From NCBI RefSeq assembly GCF_014304815.1, contig NZ_CP047958.1:868001-932000 (forward strand): a stretch of 64,000 nucleotides of DNA, written 5' to 3'. Below, one piece after another: positions 1 through 9,200 of the stretch (position 1 is its first letter; every line of letters begins with the position of its first letter). The notes below the pieces were generated by a model that was not told where the DNA came from, did no database searches, and saw only the letters and a list, made by a program, of their open reading frames with translations. The position numbers were made by a program, and so were the translations under genes. Source of the stretch: Synechococcus sp. MIT S9220. GTDB lineage: Bacteria > Cyanobacteriota > Cyanobacteriia > PCC-6307 > Cyanobiaceae.

Positions 1-883
1 ACTGACTGGTGCGATGCACCATGGCCAGTGCAATCGTGCCGCCGTCCTGGGTGTATTTGAGTGCGTTCTCCAGAAGATTGAGCAGCACCTGACGCATGCG
101 CCGCTGATCAGCGAAGACGAGTGGCAGATCGGCCGGAATGTCGGTGTTGATGGTCACGTCCCGGCCGAGCCAAAGCTTCTCCAGTTCAAGGATGGCTTCT
201 GCAGCGATGCTGGCCAGGTCAAGTCTCTGGGGGTTGAAGAGAGCTTCCCAGCGTGTGCTCCCCACCTCCAACAGATCCTTGGACAGCAAGGCGATTTCAT
301 CGAGGCGACGTTTCAAGACGTCGCGGAATCGGTTGAGATCAATCTGACCAAGCTGCTGGCTCTGAAGTGCCAGTGTTGCGGCTGTTAGGGGCGTGCGAAG
401 TTCGTGGGCCACCATCCTCAGAAGACGCTCCTGAGATTGAAGGCGGTCAATCAGAGTTTCATTTTCCTGCCGTAGCACCAACAGCTGATCCTCGAGTTGA
501 AGCTCGCGCTGGGTGCGGCTTCCGTCGAGTTCCGTGGGCTTCAGGCTCAGGCCAAGTCCGCTCACGACTTCATCCTGTTGCCAACGAGGTACCCAGCCTC
601 GAAGCTGCTGAAAAATGCTGCTACCCGCAAAAACCTGCTTTGGCATGGGCTGAAGCTTCACCAATGCAGGCGTCACCACCAAGCGGTGGAGTTCCAGCAA
701 CTCTGGGTGCTCCACAGGATCAGCCACCTGGAGTGTCACGTCAAAACCGCAGTCCTCCTGTTCCAGGAACTGGATCAGCGAACGCAGATCACCGCTGGAG
801 AGATGGTGACGACCTGCGACCAGGAGCAGAGTCAGCTGCTGACGTGGTGTGGGATCAATCCCGCCCACCAGGTGTTGCTCCAA
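1..883 (-). CDS. sasA: SasA adaptive-response histidine kinase, C-terminus cut off by the window edge
   Basis: Circadian output kinase: SasA binds KaiC through its N-terminal KaiB-like thioredoxin fold and phosphorylates RpaA. Read leftward, about the first 100 residues form the KaiB-like domain. A short linker with a heptad-like, Glu/Leu/Gln-rich stretch follows, then the H-box [11 protein letters not shown] with the phospho-accepting His near residue 160. The N-box begins at LLENALKYT near the window edge. About 294 residues are present; family members are near 370-380, so the rest of the ATPase domain lies outside. An in-frame TAA sits just upstream. There is no ATG before the conserved domain; TTG at 883, preceded by an AAGG, is my choice, and GTG at 868 is the alternative. 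The gene is divergent from the one starting at 972. Confidence 0.9.
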   Translation of the reverse strand, partial: MEQHLVGGIDPTPRQQLTLLLVAGRHHLSSGDLRSLIQFLEQEDCGFDVTLQVADPVEHPELLELHRLVVTPALVKLQPMPKQVFAGSSIFQQLRGWVPRWQQDEVVSGLGLSLKPTELDGSRTQRELQLEDQLLVLRQENETLIDRLQSQERLLRMVAHELRTPLTAATLALQSQQLGQIDLNRFRDVLKRRLDEIALLSKDLLEVGSTRWEALFNPQRLDLASIAAEAILELEKLWLGRDVTINTDIPADLPLVFADQRRMRQVLLNLLENALKYTQDGGTIALAMVHRTSQ

Positions 884-971
884 AAGATGAGCCTTACCTT
901 ATGGGTTTTTGCAAAGGTCAGCAGAACCGCTAAGACGATTTTGAACAGACTGTTGTCAGTCAGGACTTTTC

Positions 972-1547
972 ATGGCCCTTCTTCCTGTTGAACGCCGTGG
1001 TGCTCCACCTCCGGATGGTGAGTCCCCGGCTTCGCAGCGGGTTTACCTCGACAGCAATCTCAGGCGTTGGTTTGCGCGAAATCTCGGCCTTTGGCGTTCA
1101 CGACGTCAATACGTTTTTAAGAATGAGGAAGTTCTTTTCCTGGACATGATGATCCGGGTGGAGATTTTTGCGGAATCACGTGTTGGCAAGCCCCACTACC
1201 GCATGAGCTGGTGGCCTGAACATGAAACAGATTTCTTCGATCGCAAACCCCGTTACCAGCGTGAAGGCGTCATGGAAGCAACGCTGATGGGTCATCAGTT
1301 GCTACGCAGTCGTGCCTATCTCGAAGAAGTCGAGTCACGAACGCAGATTCGTCAGGTGGATGAACATGAAGTGGTCTTCGAATCGCATTACCTGGACTGG
1401 GATGTGCAGGAATACACACGATTGATCGATCAGGATCGTTTCCGATCACGTGCGATCTACAGCTGGCAGAAAGGTGATCTGGAAATCGTGGAACATCACC
1501 ACGAAACCCGTCTTGAAGATGCTTCCGCTCCGATTGACACTCAGTGA
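972..1547 (+). CDS. Conserved hypothetical protein, 191 aa, rich in aromatic and charged residues
   Basis: I do not recognise this family. The protein is soluble, with no signal peptide or membrane segment. It is rich in Arg, Glu, Tyr and Trp: the middle carries YRMSWWPEHE and the C-terminal half alternates short charged and aromatic stretches, which suggests a beta-rich barrel such as the lipocalin-like folds common in cyanobacteria. That fold is a guess from composition, and no diagnostic motif of the CpeS/CpcS lyases is present. It lies 88 bp from the divergent sasA start, so the two may share a promoter region. The stop is followed by 264 bases without a convincing gene. Confidence 0.7.
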   Translation: MALLPVERRGAPPPDGESPASQRVYLDSNLRRWFARNLGLWRSRRQYVFKNEEVLFLDMMIRVEIFAESRVGKPHYRMSWWPEHETDFFDRKPRYQREGVMEATLMGHQLLRSRAYLEEVESRTQIRQVDEHEVVFESHYLDWDVQEYTRLIDQDRFRSRAIYSWQKGDLEIVEHHHETRLEDASAPIDTQ

Positions 1548-1811
1548 GTTGAGTTTTCTTCGCTGTCTACGTCGGTCCCAAGCAGAGCGTTTGTCGGGAT
1601 CAGTACTGTTGTCTCGTTATCAAAGTCCTCGTAAGCCCTGACTGGCTTGATGGTCTGCCAGTGGTTTGAGCTGAGTGCCGACCAACGTCATGACAAGAAT
1701 GCTGGATCTGGTCTCAACCCGGATGCACCCCTTTGTCCGGACACCGAGCAGTTCCGCTGTTGGTCAGGGATGGATCTTGTCGCAACCACTTCCTAGCCAT
1801 TTTTCGCTGAT

Positions 1812-2282
1812 ATGAGGCAGCATGGGCCCGCTCCCTTAAGTCTGTCAGTGCGTATCCCCCGTCCCAGTCTTCCGAAGGCGTTCCGAACTGGTCTGCTTCT
1901 CGCAGCGCTTCCTCTCAATACTTCCATTGCATTCGCTCAAGGGGCAGCTGGAGCGACAACCCCGGCCACGGGGATTGAAATCGAGCGGATGGTTTCAATC
2001 GCTTCAATCAATATGTGCATTTTGTCGAAAAGCAAGGTTCCATTCTTGACTGCAATGCAGGCCAACATGGTTCCAATGGTCAGTTACATCAAGGAAGTCA
2101 ACGGTTCCAAGATTAAGGGTGTCAAGAAAGGGCAGGCGTTGACTCCTGAGGAGGTCGCCAATGGTCTGGCGATGCAATTGTTGCCAGTCGTTGGCATCCG
2201 TTGTGGCAAGGACTTGCCAAAGGATTACAAGAAAGAGGTGACAAAGGCCGAGGATCTATTGAAGTCTCAGTCAGGAAACTGA
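1812..2282 (+). CDS. Secreted hypothetical protein, 156 aa
   Basis: Function unknown. The N-terminus is a basic stretch with an Arg/Lys-rich region up to about residue 25, then a hydrophobic core (GLLLAALPLNTSIAFA) ending in an AFA-Q signal peptidase I type site near residue 43, so export to the periplasm is likely. The mature part is short and mostly helical by composition. It has two cysteines, in NMCILSK and GIRCGKD, that could form a disulfide, and a Lys-rich C-terminus. The start could be at the first ATG or later, since the n-region is long for a signal peptide. A hairpin at 2488-2524 may be its terminator. Confidence 0.6.
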   Translation: MRQHGPAPLSLSVRIPRPSLPKAFRTGLLLAALPLNTSIAFAQGAAGATTPATGIEIERMVSIASINMCILSKSKVPFLTAMQANMVPMVSYIKEVNGSKIKGVKKGQALTPEEVANGLAMQLLPVVGIRCGKDLPKDYKKEVTKAEDLLKSQSGN

Positions 2283-2628
2283 CATTTGATTGCCCAGGCC
2301 TGGCCCAGCAATTGTTGGTGTAGGTCTGGCCTCTTGATTGAGTTAATTGGGTCTCGAACGTTAGTTTCATTATGCGATTTGTTGCGTTTGACAATCAAAT
2401 TAATTGAGAAATGTTGATTAATTTTTTGATCTCAGTTTGAAGCTTTTCTTTTGTGATTCCCAAGGCATCGACGTTCCAGTCATTGAAACGGTCGGCGTAC
2501 TTTCAACCGTGAAGGACCGTTTTTCGCGAAGCGGGGGCTTGAATCCGCGTTTTTTGTTGATTGGTGAGGTTTTCCCTCTCGCCACCTGTTGATCCAGGGA
2601 GCCAGGATCAAAGCAGAGTGAGCTGTTC
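2283..2628. other. 346-base gap between a secreted protein gene and pepN
   Basis: No convincing coding region. Short open frames on the minus strand lack family features. The middle is A/T-rich (around 2395-2450) and the only clear structure is the hairpin described at 2488-2524. The pepN promoter is presumably here, but I cannot place it. Confidence 0.4.
2488..2524 (+). terminator. Possible rho-independent terminator
   Basis: The arms ACGGTC (2488-2493) and GACCGT (2515-2520) pair, with a second inner stem CTTTCA/TGAAGG, and a run of T follows at 2520-2524. It lies about 200 bases past the stop of the secreted protein gene, so the assignment to that gene is tentative. Confidence 0.35.
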
Positions 2629-5289
2629 ATGGTTCCCACCGCATCCTCTGAGTCGGCCATCAGCTGGGCGGGAGTTGCTCCGCCCAAGCGTTTGTCTGAC
2701 TATCGGCCTTTCCCATTTGCCATCCCCAGAATTGAGCTGAATGTGGTGGTGCATCAGCCTGATTCAGTTTTGGTCACGGCTGATCTGCACCTTGAGCCCT
2801 CCGATTCGAAGGCAACCACTCCGCTGATCTTGCATGGAGTTGATCTAGAGCTGATTTCAATCTCGCTCGATGGGCATCCCCTGGAGTCGAGCAGCTATCG
2901 CTTGAATGATGAGCAGCTGGAAATCCCTTCACCTCCAACTCAGCCCTTCACGTTGACGACTGTCAGTCGTCTTGATCCTCAGGCCAATACCTCACTGGAA
3001 GGCTTGTACGAAAGTGGCGGAATGCTCACAACGCAATGTGAGGCAGAAGGGTTCCGACGCATCACCTTCCATCCAGATCGTCCTGATGTTTTGAGCCGCT
3101 ACCGGGTTCGGATTGAGGCGGATCGCGCACGCTTTCCCGTGCTGCTCTCCAACGGAAACGAAATCAGTGCTTCGGCTCTCCCAGACGATGCTTCTCGGCA
3201 CGAGGTGGTCTGGGAAGATCCCTTCCCCAAGCCCTCTTATCTGTTTGCTCTCGTTGCTGGTGACTTGCGTGAAATCAGGGATCATTACGCCACGGCTTCC
3301 GGGCGGGACGTCACGTTGCGTCTGCATGTGGAAGCCGGTGATGAGCCCTTCACCGCCCATGCCATGGCGTCGTTGAAGCGTTCCATGGCATGGGATGAGT
3401 CCGTTTATGGACTCGAGTACGACCTTGATGAGTTCAATACCGTCGCGGTGCGCCACTTCAATATGGGCGCAATGGAGAACAAAAGTCTGAATATTTTCAA
3501 TTCCAAGCTGGTTCTTGCTGATGCAGAATCCGCAACAGATGGGGAACTAGAGCGGATTGAAAGTGTTGTTGGGCATGAGTATTTTCACAACTGGTCTGGT
3601 AATCGAATTACCTGTCGTGATTGGTTTCAGTTGTCGCTGAAAGAAGGTCTCACGGTGTTTCGAGATCAGTGCTTCACCGCCGACCTTCATTCCGAACCCT
3701 TGAAGAGGATTGAAGATGCAGCGATGCTACGCAACACGCAGTTTCGAGAGGATGCAGGCCCAACAGCCCATCCGGTGAAGCCGGACTCTTACCAAGCTAT
3801 TGATAATTTCTACACAACCACGATTTATGAAAAAGGGGCGGAGCTGATTCGCATGTTGCGGACTTTGCTTGGGCCTGAGCGTTTCATGCGAGGCATGAGC
3901 TTGTATTTCAAGCGGCATGACGGAGAAGCCGCCACAACAGAGGATTTTGTGAACGCGATTGTGGATGGCGCGGGAGCAGATGGTCAGCCTCTCGGATTTG
4001 ATGTCGAGCAATTTCGGCTCTGGTACCACCAGGCGGGAACGCCTCATGTCACGGTGAAATCTCACTGGGATGGCGAAGCCGGACGTCTGAGCCTGACGCT
4101 GCAGCAATCCACGGCTCCAACGCCAGGTCAGGAACGGAAGCAACCACTGGTGATTCCTGTCCTTTGGTCTGTCCTGCAGGCCAATGAAGGTGCCGGAGAA
4201 GAACGGCTGTTTGTGCTTGATCAGGAGACACAGACCGTTGTCCTGGAGGGTTTGTCTCCTGCTGCACAGCCCCCGGTTGTCTCGTTATTCCGTCGTTTTT
4301 CAGCTCCGGTGACCTGGGCAACCGGCCAGGCCCTCGACGATCTGTTTGCGCTGTTTGCTGGGGATAACGACGCCTTTGCCCGCTGGGATGCTGGCCAGCA
4401 GCTGTGGAAGCGGCTGATTCTTCCCCGTGCAGCAGGAACTCCTGAGTCAGAACTGGAGTCACGGATGCTGGATGCCATTGGCCAGCTCCTCGCTGTTGAC
4501 GGCGAACAAGACCCTGCCGTGCTGGCCACTCTCCTGGCTTTTCCTGGTCCTGCCGAACTTGAGACACTGCAAAAGGAATCCGACCCTCCTGCTCTGGAGA
4601 GAGCCACTTGTGAACTGAGAGAGCTGCTCGGATCCCAGCTGGCACCGTTGCTGAGGTCCAGGCTCAATGGCGTTGCGTCAAGCCTGGATCAAGCCTGGCC
4701 TGCGGGTCAGGGCGAGCGCCAGCTCACGGGTTTGATCTGGAGCTGGTTGGCTGCTGCCGGCGATTCAGGGGCGCGCTCTGATGCTGCTCAGGCGGTGGAA
4801 GGCCCCTCGATGACGATGGCGCGTGCCGGTCTGCGGGCCTTGCAGCCGATTGACTGTGATGAGCGCGATCAGGCTCTGCGATCGTTTCACGATCGCTGGC
4901 AGGAGCGTCCGGTGATTTTCGACACCTGGTTTTCGCTGGAAGCTTCAACACCGCGCGCAGATGCTCTTGAGAGGGTTGCGGCTTTGTTGGATCACCCCCG
5001 TTATGACCCGATGGCCCCGAATTCAGTACGTGCTGTGCTGGGTGGGCTTGTGGGTAATCCACGTGTCTTCCATGCCCTTGATGGCAGTGGATATCAGTTC
5101 ATGGCCGAACAGATCATCGCCGTGGATCAGCGCAATGCCATCACAGCATCGCGGCTCGCCAAGGTGTTTAGCCGTTGGCGCACTTACGGCAGTGAACGTC
5201 AGGCTGCCGTGAAGCGGGCCTTGTCAACACTTGCTTCGGCAGATCTCTCCACAAACACCCGTGAAGTGGTGACTTTGATGGAAGCCTGA
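2629..5289 (+). CDS. pepN: Aminopeptidase N (M1 family zinc metallopeptidase)
   Basis: Removes N-terminal residues from peptides in the cytoplasm. The 886-residue length is typical of the bacterial PepN (E. coli) type. The N-terminal beta domain is followed by the exopeptidase motif GAMEN at about residues 280-284. The zinc motif HEYFH is near residues 316-320, and the third zinc ligand Glu is in KEGLTVF about 20 residues later, giving a complete HExxH-(18)-E site. The C-terminal Ig-like and helical domains follow. The start at 2629 was taken because ORF similarity begins soon after (PKRLSDYRPFPF). It is a single-gene unit followed by a hairpin at 5330-5352. Large open frames on the opposite strand here are shadows. 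Confidence 0.95.
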   Translation: MVPTASSESAISWAGVAPPKRLSDYRPFPFAIPRIELNVVVHQPDSVLVTADLHLEPSDSKATTPLILHGVDLELISISLDGHPLESSSYRLNDEQLEIPSPPTQPFTLTTVSRLDPQANTSLEGLYESGGMLTTQCEAEGFRRITFHPDRPDVLSRYRVRIEADRARFPVLLSNGNEISASALPDDASRHEVVWEDPFPKPSYLFALVAGDLREIRDHYATASGRDVTLRLHVEAGDEPFTAHAMASLKRSMAWDESVYGLEYDLDEFNTVAVRHFNMGAMENKSLNIFNSKLVLADAESATDGELERIESVVGHEYFHNWSGNRITCRDWFQLSLKEGLTVFRDQCFTADLHSEPLKRIEDAAMLRNTQFREDAGPTAHPVKPDSYQAIDNFYTTTIYEKGAELIRMLRTLLGPERFMRGMSLYFKRHDGEAATTEDFVNAIVDGAGADGQPLGFDVEQFRLWYHQAGTPHVTVKSHWDGEAGRLSLTLQQSTAPTPGQERKQPLVIPVLWSVLQANEGAGEERLFVLDQETQTVVLEGLSPAAQPPVVSLFRRFSAPVTWATGQALDDLFALFAGDNDAFARWDAGQQLWKRLILPRAAGTPESELESRMLDAIGQLLAVDGEQDPAVLATLLAFPGPAELETLQKESDPPALERATCELRELLGSQLAPLLRSRLNGVASSLDQAWPAGQGERQLTGLIWSWLAAAGDSGARSDAAQAVEGPSMTMARAGLRALQPIDCDERDQALRSFHDRWQERPVIFDTWFSLEASTPRADALERVAALLDHPRYDPMAPNSVRAVLGGLVGNPRVFHALDGSGYQFMAEQIIAVDQRNAITASRLAKVFSRWRTYGSERQAAVKRALSTLASADLSTNTREVVTLMEA

Positions 5290-5329
5290 CGCATTCTCTT
5301 TCGATTCGGCCGAGGGTGATGGGCTGTGC

Positions 5330-5352
5330 AACGTTCAGAAGGTTTGAACGTT
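5330..5352. terminator. Hairpin after pepN, probable terminator
   Basis: A perfect 8-bp stem, AACGTTCA (5330-5337) with TGAACGTT (5345-5352), and a 7-base loop lies 41 bases past the pepN stop. The downstream T tract is weak and interrupted by G. Confidence 0.45.
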
Positions 5353-5455
5353 TGGGTGGTGTTTTGTGCCGCTCATCACCACTGCGTTACGCCCTGTGAA
5401 ACTGAATTGACTCGGGAATGATGCTCTTTAAGTTGCAGAGATCTGGGAAGGAGGA

Positions 5456-5629
5456 ATGAGCAGCGAAGTTCTGGAGGATCTCCTGAAAAAAGATATCTAT
5501 GAAGACACCTGGGAATGGTGGAAAGCTCAGCTCTATTTTTTACGGGAAGACAAAGACTTTCACGAGGCGGAAGCCGTCTTTAAAGAGTTCAGTATGTATA
5601 GAAGTAGGTCTTGCAGACTTGATGCTTAG
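5456..5629 (+). CDS. Small hypothetical protein, 57 aa
   Basis: An ATG preceded by a purine-rich GGAAGGAGGA stretch opens a 57-codon frame that ends at a TAG. The product is acidic and aromatic, with a central WEWWKAQLYFLRED and no membrane segment or signal. I do not recognise it. The strong ribosome-binding-site-like sequence and a codon pattern like that of real short genes are the support. It runs toward the leftward gene ending at 5682, so the two are convergent. Confidence 0.55.
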   Translation: MSSEVLEDLLKKDIYEDTWEWWKAQLYFLREDKDFHEAEAVFKEFSMYRSRSCRLDA

Positions 5630-5681
5630 TTTAAATCAGAGTGTTTGTTTGTTGGTGAGCAGTCTTGTTGGTTGATGATCT

Positions 5682-6194
5682 TTAATTCAGTAGAGACTTG
5701 ATATCACTCTCGAACGTGAGGATGCTGTGACTTTGACCTTCTTGCCCAGGTAGCAGTGCAATCGCGCTGATGGCCTTGGGGAACGCCGCTTGACTTCTGG
5801 CGACAAATGATGAGAGATCATCGGCGGACCAAAGGCCTTTAATTCCGGATCGACGTTCTTCAATCAGTCGTTCGTAAGCCTCATTAAATCGTTTGGCGCG
5901 TTCCTCGTCGCCATCGAGCATCTCGGCGAAGGCCACTTCGGGACTCTTCTCCGTGGCGATCCGAAGCCATTCTTTGACCTCTGGATGATCGATAGCGGCT
6001 GATGTTGGCACCAGGTTGCCAATGCTCCCTACTCCGATCACCACCGCTTTGATCTCATCCGTACGACCATCGAGAACGACGCAAGGACAGGAGAAATCCC
6101 AAGCCTTCACAGCGCTGACTTTGATGGCTGCTTCCACGAACGTCTGCCGGCACTCAGACACCAAGACGTCCAGACGGGCTCGATTTGATGACAT
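5682..6194 (-). CDS. Hypothetical protein, 170 aa, paralogue of its upstream neighbour
   Basis: Function unknown. The sequence is clearly related to the next gene (6276-6782). Shared points are a helical N-terminus, W-D-[FL]-x-C-P-x-[VI]-V-[LI]-D about one quarter in, a glycine-bearing strand followed by an N- or D-rich turn (AAIDHPE here, NVIDNPL there), a helical middle with E-R-x-x-x-[FL], and a C-terminal ILTFESD/VLTFSVD strand. There is no signal peptide or membrane span, so it is probably cytoplasmic. The genes are 81 bases apart on the same strand and probably arose by tandem duplication and then diverged strongly. Confidence 0.75.
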   Translation of the reverse strand: MSSNRARLDVLVSECRQTFVEAAIKVSAVKAWDFSCPCVVLDGRTDEIKAVVIGVGSIGNLVPTSAAIDHPEVKEWLRIATEKSPEVAFAEMLDGDEERAKRFNEAYERLIEERRSGIKGLWSADDLSSFVARSQAAFPKAISAIALLPGQEGQSHSILTFESDIKSLLN

Positions 6195-6275
6195 GTGCGC
6201 TCTTGGTTTGCCCCCAGTCGGACAAGGCTCTCCAAGTCTCGCGAAAGATCATTCAGCATGGTGGATCCGCTGGTT

Positions 6276-6782
6276 TCAAGAGAGCCAGCTGGAATCCACT
6301 GAAAACGTGAGAACGCCGTGATCATCTGTCTCGTTCCCCTCCGTGATGGCGACACAGGCAATGTCCCCTTGTTCGAAACACTGCTTGGATTTGAGGGCGA
6401 ATTTGGCTGCTTCGGAATACGACCAAACAGCGAGTCCATGACAATGGCGTTCATCGGCATAGCGATCCCAGAGCATGGAGAAGTGTTCTGCTTCCGTTCC
6501 ATGCATGAATTCATCAAGGGCTTCGTCGGCGCCCACCTCCTTGGAACGAGCCAGAAATGATCGCAGCAGTGGATTGTCGATCACATTGCTTGTTGTGATG
6601 GTTCCAGTGAGACCTCGCACCGACGTTTTCAGAACTCGTTTGGGATGCTCTCTGGCATCAATCACAATCACAGGGCATTGCAGATCCCAGCTGGCTCGAT
6701 TACGCAGTTCCCTCGCAGCATCTGACATCTCGTCGCGAAGCTCGCTGATCAGCTTTCGAACAATGAGGGTCGGATCCTTCAT
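6276..6782 (-). CDS. Hypothetical protein, 168 aa, tandem paralogue
   Basis: Function unknown; first gene of the tandem pair. It has about the same length and domain order as the 170-aa neighbour. The shared motif here reads SWDLQCPVIVIDARE around residues 30-44, with the two strands I would expect of a small alpha/beta domain and GVLTFSVDS at the C-terminus. Cysteines in the two proteins coincide at the DLQCP/DFSCP position, which may be functionally important. No export signal or membrane segment. ATG at 6782 is the only reasonable start before the conserved block. Confidence 0.75.
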   Translation of the reverse strand: MKDPTLIVRKLISELRDEMSDAARELRNRASWDLQCPVIVIDAREHPKRVLKTSVRGLTGTITTSNVIDNPLLRSFLARSKEVGADEALDEFMHGTEAEHFSMLWDRYADERHCHGLAVWSYSEAAKFALKSKQCFEQGDIACVAITEGNETDDHGVLTFSVDSSWLS

Positions 6783-6946
6783 TCTTTGAATTTAAAGCTT
6801 GTACGGGCCAGAAGACAGTTGGGGCGTGTCTTTAACTCATCCCACTCCTGCAGCTCCGTCATCAAGTGAGGCATGACTCACATCACGGAATCGAACCTCT
6901 TTGAGTGATTCGCGGCGGTGGCCCAGCTCTTGAGATCTAATTCGCG

Positions 6947-8104
6947 CTACTGGTTCTGAGAACCCATTTGCTGCAGAGCTTTGCGTCGATAGATCGATCC
7001 TTCTTTGCCGCTATGAACTCCCCACAATCCTTCCCAATAGAAGTAAATCACTCCATAACCCTGTTCATTGCTGAGTCGTTTTTTTTCGGCAAGGACAGGG
7101 ATTGGTGTTGTCCTTTTCCCGAAACCAGCAAGAACGCCGATCTGAACCGGCAATCCCCACTGACGCGCTTTACGCAAAGCAGGTTGATTGAGATCTTTGG
7201 CGAAACCTTTGAGTGAATAGGCGTAGTTCTGTACGACAAGATCATCAATCAGTTCTCCAACTGCCCAGAGTTCCCAGTCCTGCAGCCAGTGGTTGTAGGC
7301 AAATCGAAAAGGTCCTGGCGAAAGACTGATGCGTTGAGGCAGAGATTCTTTCTCCAAGCGTTCTCTCAGTGCCCTCAACAGGCCTGTCAGCTGACGGCGT
7401 CTCCAGGTCATCCAATAGCGATTGGTGTGATCCTTCGGCGGTGGTGCGCCGGTCTGCGTTTCGTACAACGCAGAGGTGTAAGGGTCATATCCCAGTTTCA
7501 CTGGCCATGCGAAATGGTCATCCAGCTGCAGGCCATCCATTCGGCAGCGTTTCATCACCTCTACCACCAGGCCGATAAAACGTTCGCGTACCTCGGGATG
7601 GGCGGGGTTGAGCCAGACCATGTTCTTGCCATGCATGGTCATGACGGTGTTGCCGTCAGCTCGAGCTAAGACCCACTCAGGTTTTTGACGCACGATCGCC
7701 GAATCGGCTGGCTCCATCAGTCCATATTCGAACCATGGGATGACTTTCATCCCGCGTTGACGAGCCTGTTGAGTCAGGGTGCAGATGGGATCGAGCTGAA
7801 GACCAGCTTTCTTTAGTGCTGGTTCAACCGGTGCGAAACGACTGCGATGAAAGGTTGTGCCGCGACTCCACACATTGGGATAGATGGCATTGAAGCCTGC
7901 TGCTTTCAGCTCATCCATGGCCCGGATGAGAGATTGACGGTCGTAGTAAAGACGGCTTGGGCTGTTGGTCAGCCAGACTCCCAGGGTGCGTTTGGGCTGA
8001 ACAGAAGGAAGCTGTGCTGATGCCGGAGCTGCAGCGCAAAGGCTCAACATTCCAGCCATCACGCTTGCGGTCGTCCGACGGAGCTGCTGCTGAGCTCTGG
8101 TCAC
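6947..8104 (-). CDS. Exported glycoside-hydrolase-like protein (GHL10 / DUF187 family)
   Basis: Putative periplasmic or cell-surface glycosidase-like protein of the family once called DUF187. The N-terminus has a basic region and hydrophobic core (ASVMAGMLSLCAAAPASA) with an ASA-Q cleavage site. The TIM-barrel domain starts at RTLGVWLTNSPSR. Family features seen are the GFNAIYPNVWSRG strand, IPWFEYGLM, WLNPAHPEVRERF and the DGLQLDDHF segment that carries the presumed catalytic acidic residues. The start is uncertain: GTG at 8104 begins 4 bases after the prsA stop and leaves a normal signal peptide, while ATG at 8143 would overlap prsA by 35 bases and give an unusually long n-region. It probably shares a transcript with prsA. 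Confidence 0.85.
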   Translation of the reverse strand: MTRAQQQLRRTTASVMAGMLSLCAAAPASAQLPSVQPKRTLGVWLTNSPSRLYYDRQSLIRAMDELKAAGFNAIYPNVWSRGTTFHRSRFAPVEPALKKAGLQLDPICTLTQQARQRGMKVIPWFEYGLMEPADSAIVRQKPEWVLARADGNTVMTMHGKNMVWLNPAHPEVRERFIGLVVEVMKRCRMDGLQLDDHFAWPVKLGYDPYTSALYETQTGAPPPKDHTNRYWMTWRRRQLTGLLRALRERLEKESLPQRISLSPGPFRFAYNHWLQDWELWAVGELIDDLVVQNYAYSLKGFAKDLNQPALRKARQWGLPVQIGVLAGFGKRTTPIPVLAEKKRLSNEQGYGVIYFYWEGLWGVHSGKEGSIYRRKALQQMGSQNQ

Positions 8105-8108
8105 GGAT

Positions 8109-9104
8109 TTAGCGGAACATCGAGCTAACGGAGCTCTCCTCATGAATCCGCCAGATCGCTTCGCCCAGCATGTTGGCGACCGAGAGAACCTTCAGCTGTG
8201 AGAACACACGGTCTGAAGGGATTGGAATCGAGTTCGTCACCACCACCTGCTCAAACAGACCGTCTACTGAGAGCCGCTCCGCCGCAGGTGGGGAGAACAC
8301 GGCATGAGTGGCGCAGGCGATCACCCGCCGCGCCCCTTTCTCTCGCAGCAGGCGTGCGCCGGCGCAGATTGTGCCGCCGGTGTCGATCATGTCGTCGATC
8401 AAAATGGCAGTCTTGTCCTGCACATCACCAATCACGGTGAGGCTTTCGGCCATGTTGTGACCTGTTCGCCGTTTGTCGATGATGGCCAGAGGCGCATCAT
8501 TCATCTGTTTGGCAAAGGCTCTTGCGCGTGCGACACCGCCCACGTCCGGAGACACCACCACAACCTCGCCCAGGTCCTGATCGGATAAATAGTCGACAAG
8601 AACTGGAGAGCCGTAGATGTGATCGCAGGGAATGTCGAAGTAACCCTGGATCTGAGCGGAATGGAGATCCATCGCCAGCACTCGGTCAACACCGGAGGTC
8701 GCAAGCAGGTTGGCGGTCAGCTTCGCGGTGATCGACTCACGGCCTGCTGTTTTGCGATCAGCCCTGGCATAGCCGTAATAAGGCACAACAGCGGTGACCT
8801 GTCTGGCGGAGGCGCGTCGGCAGGCATCCACCATGATCAGCAGCTCCATCAGGTGATCGTTCACAGGAGCGCAAGTGGGCTGGATCAGGAATACGTCGCA
8901 GCCTCGAATGGATTCCTGAATCTGCACATAGAGCTCACCGTCGGCGAAGCGTTTGCAGACTCTTGGACCATCCGGTACGCCCAGATAGGCGGCAATTTCA
9001 CGTGACAGGGCAGGATTGGAGGTTCCAGTGAAAAGCCGCAGACGCCTCGTGTCGTTCTGGATCTTCTCCTGTTCGGCGCGGGCTGCAGTCAGGAATCCGG
9101 TCAC
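8109..9104 (-). CDS. prsA: Ribose-phosphate pyrophosphokinase
   Basis: Makes PRPP from ribose 5-phosphate and ATP for purine, pyrimidine, NAD, His and Trp synthesis. Residues RLFTGTSNPALS mark the N-terminal domain. The flexible loop and ATP-site block around YYGYARADRK, the divalent-cation site AMDLHSAQIQGYF and the PRPP-binding loop ILIDDMIDTGGT near residues 235-245 are all intact. The frame is open further upstream, but GTG at 9104 gives 331 residues, the usual length in this group, and starts right at the conserved N-terminus (TGFLTAARAEQ). The upstream extension has no family similarity. The exported GHL10 gene follows directly. Confidence 0.95.
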   Translation of the reverse strand: MTGFLTAARAEQEKIQNDTRRLRLFTGTSNPALSREIAAYLGVPDGPRVCKRFADGELYVQIQESIRGCDVFLIQPTCAPVNDHLMELLIMVDACRRASARQVTAVVPYYGYARADRKTAGRESITAKLTANLLATSGVDRVLAMDLHSAQIQGYFDIPCDHIYGSPVLVDYLSDQDLGEVVVVSPDVGGVARARAFAKQMNDAPLAIIDKRRTGHNMAESLTVIGDVQDKTAILIDDMIDTGGTICAGARLLREKGARRVIACATHAVFSPPAAERLSVDGLFEQVVVTNSIPIPSDRVFSQLKVLSVANMLGEAIWRIHEESSVSSMFR

Positions 9105-9200
9105 GATGCCCGCGAACGAGAAACTGGTTGTCCGATCGTAAGGGTGCGCGGTCCCGTTTCTCCTGGCCGTTTCCTGAATCACTCCTCTTAACGTGCCGGG

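Noticed and set aside
367-991. Two open plus-strand frames opposite sasA
   Set aside because: Both read opposite a well supported histidine kinase and have no family features.
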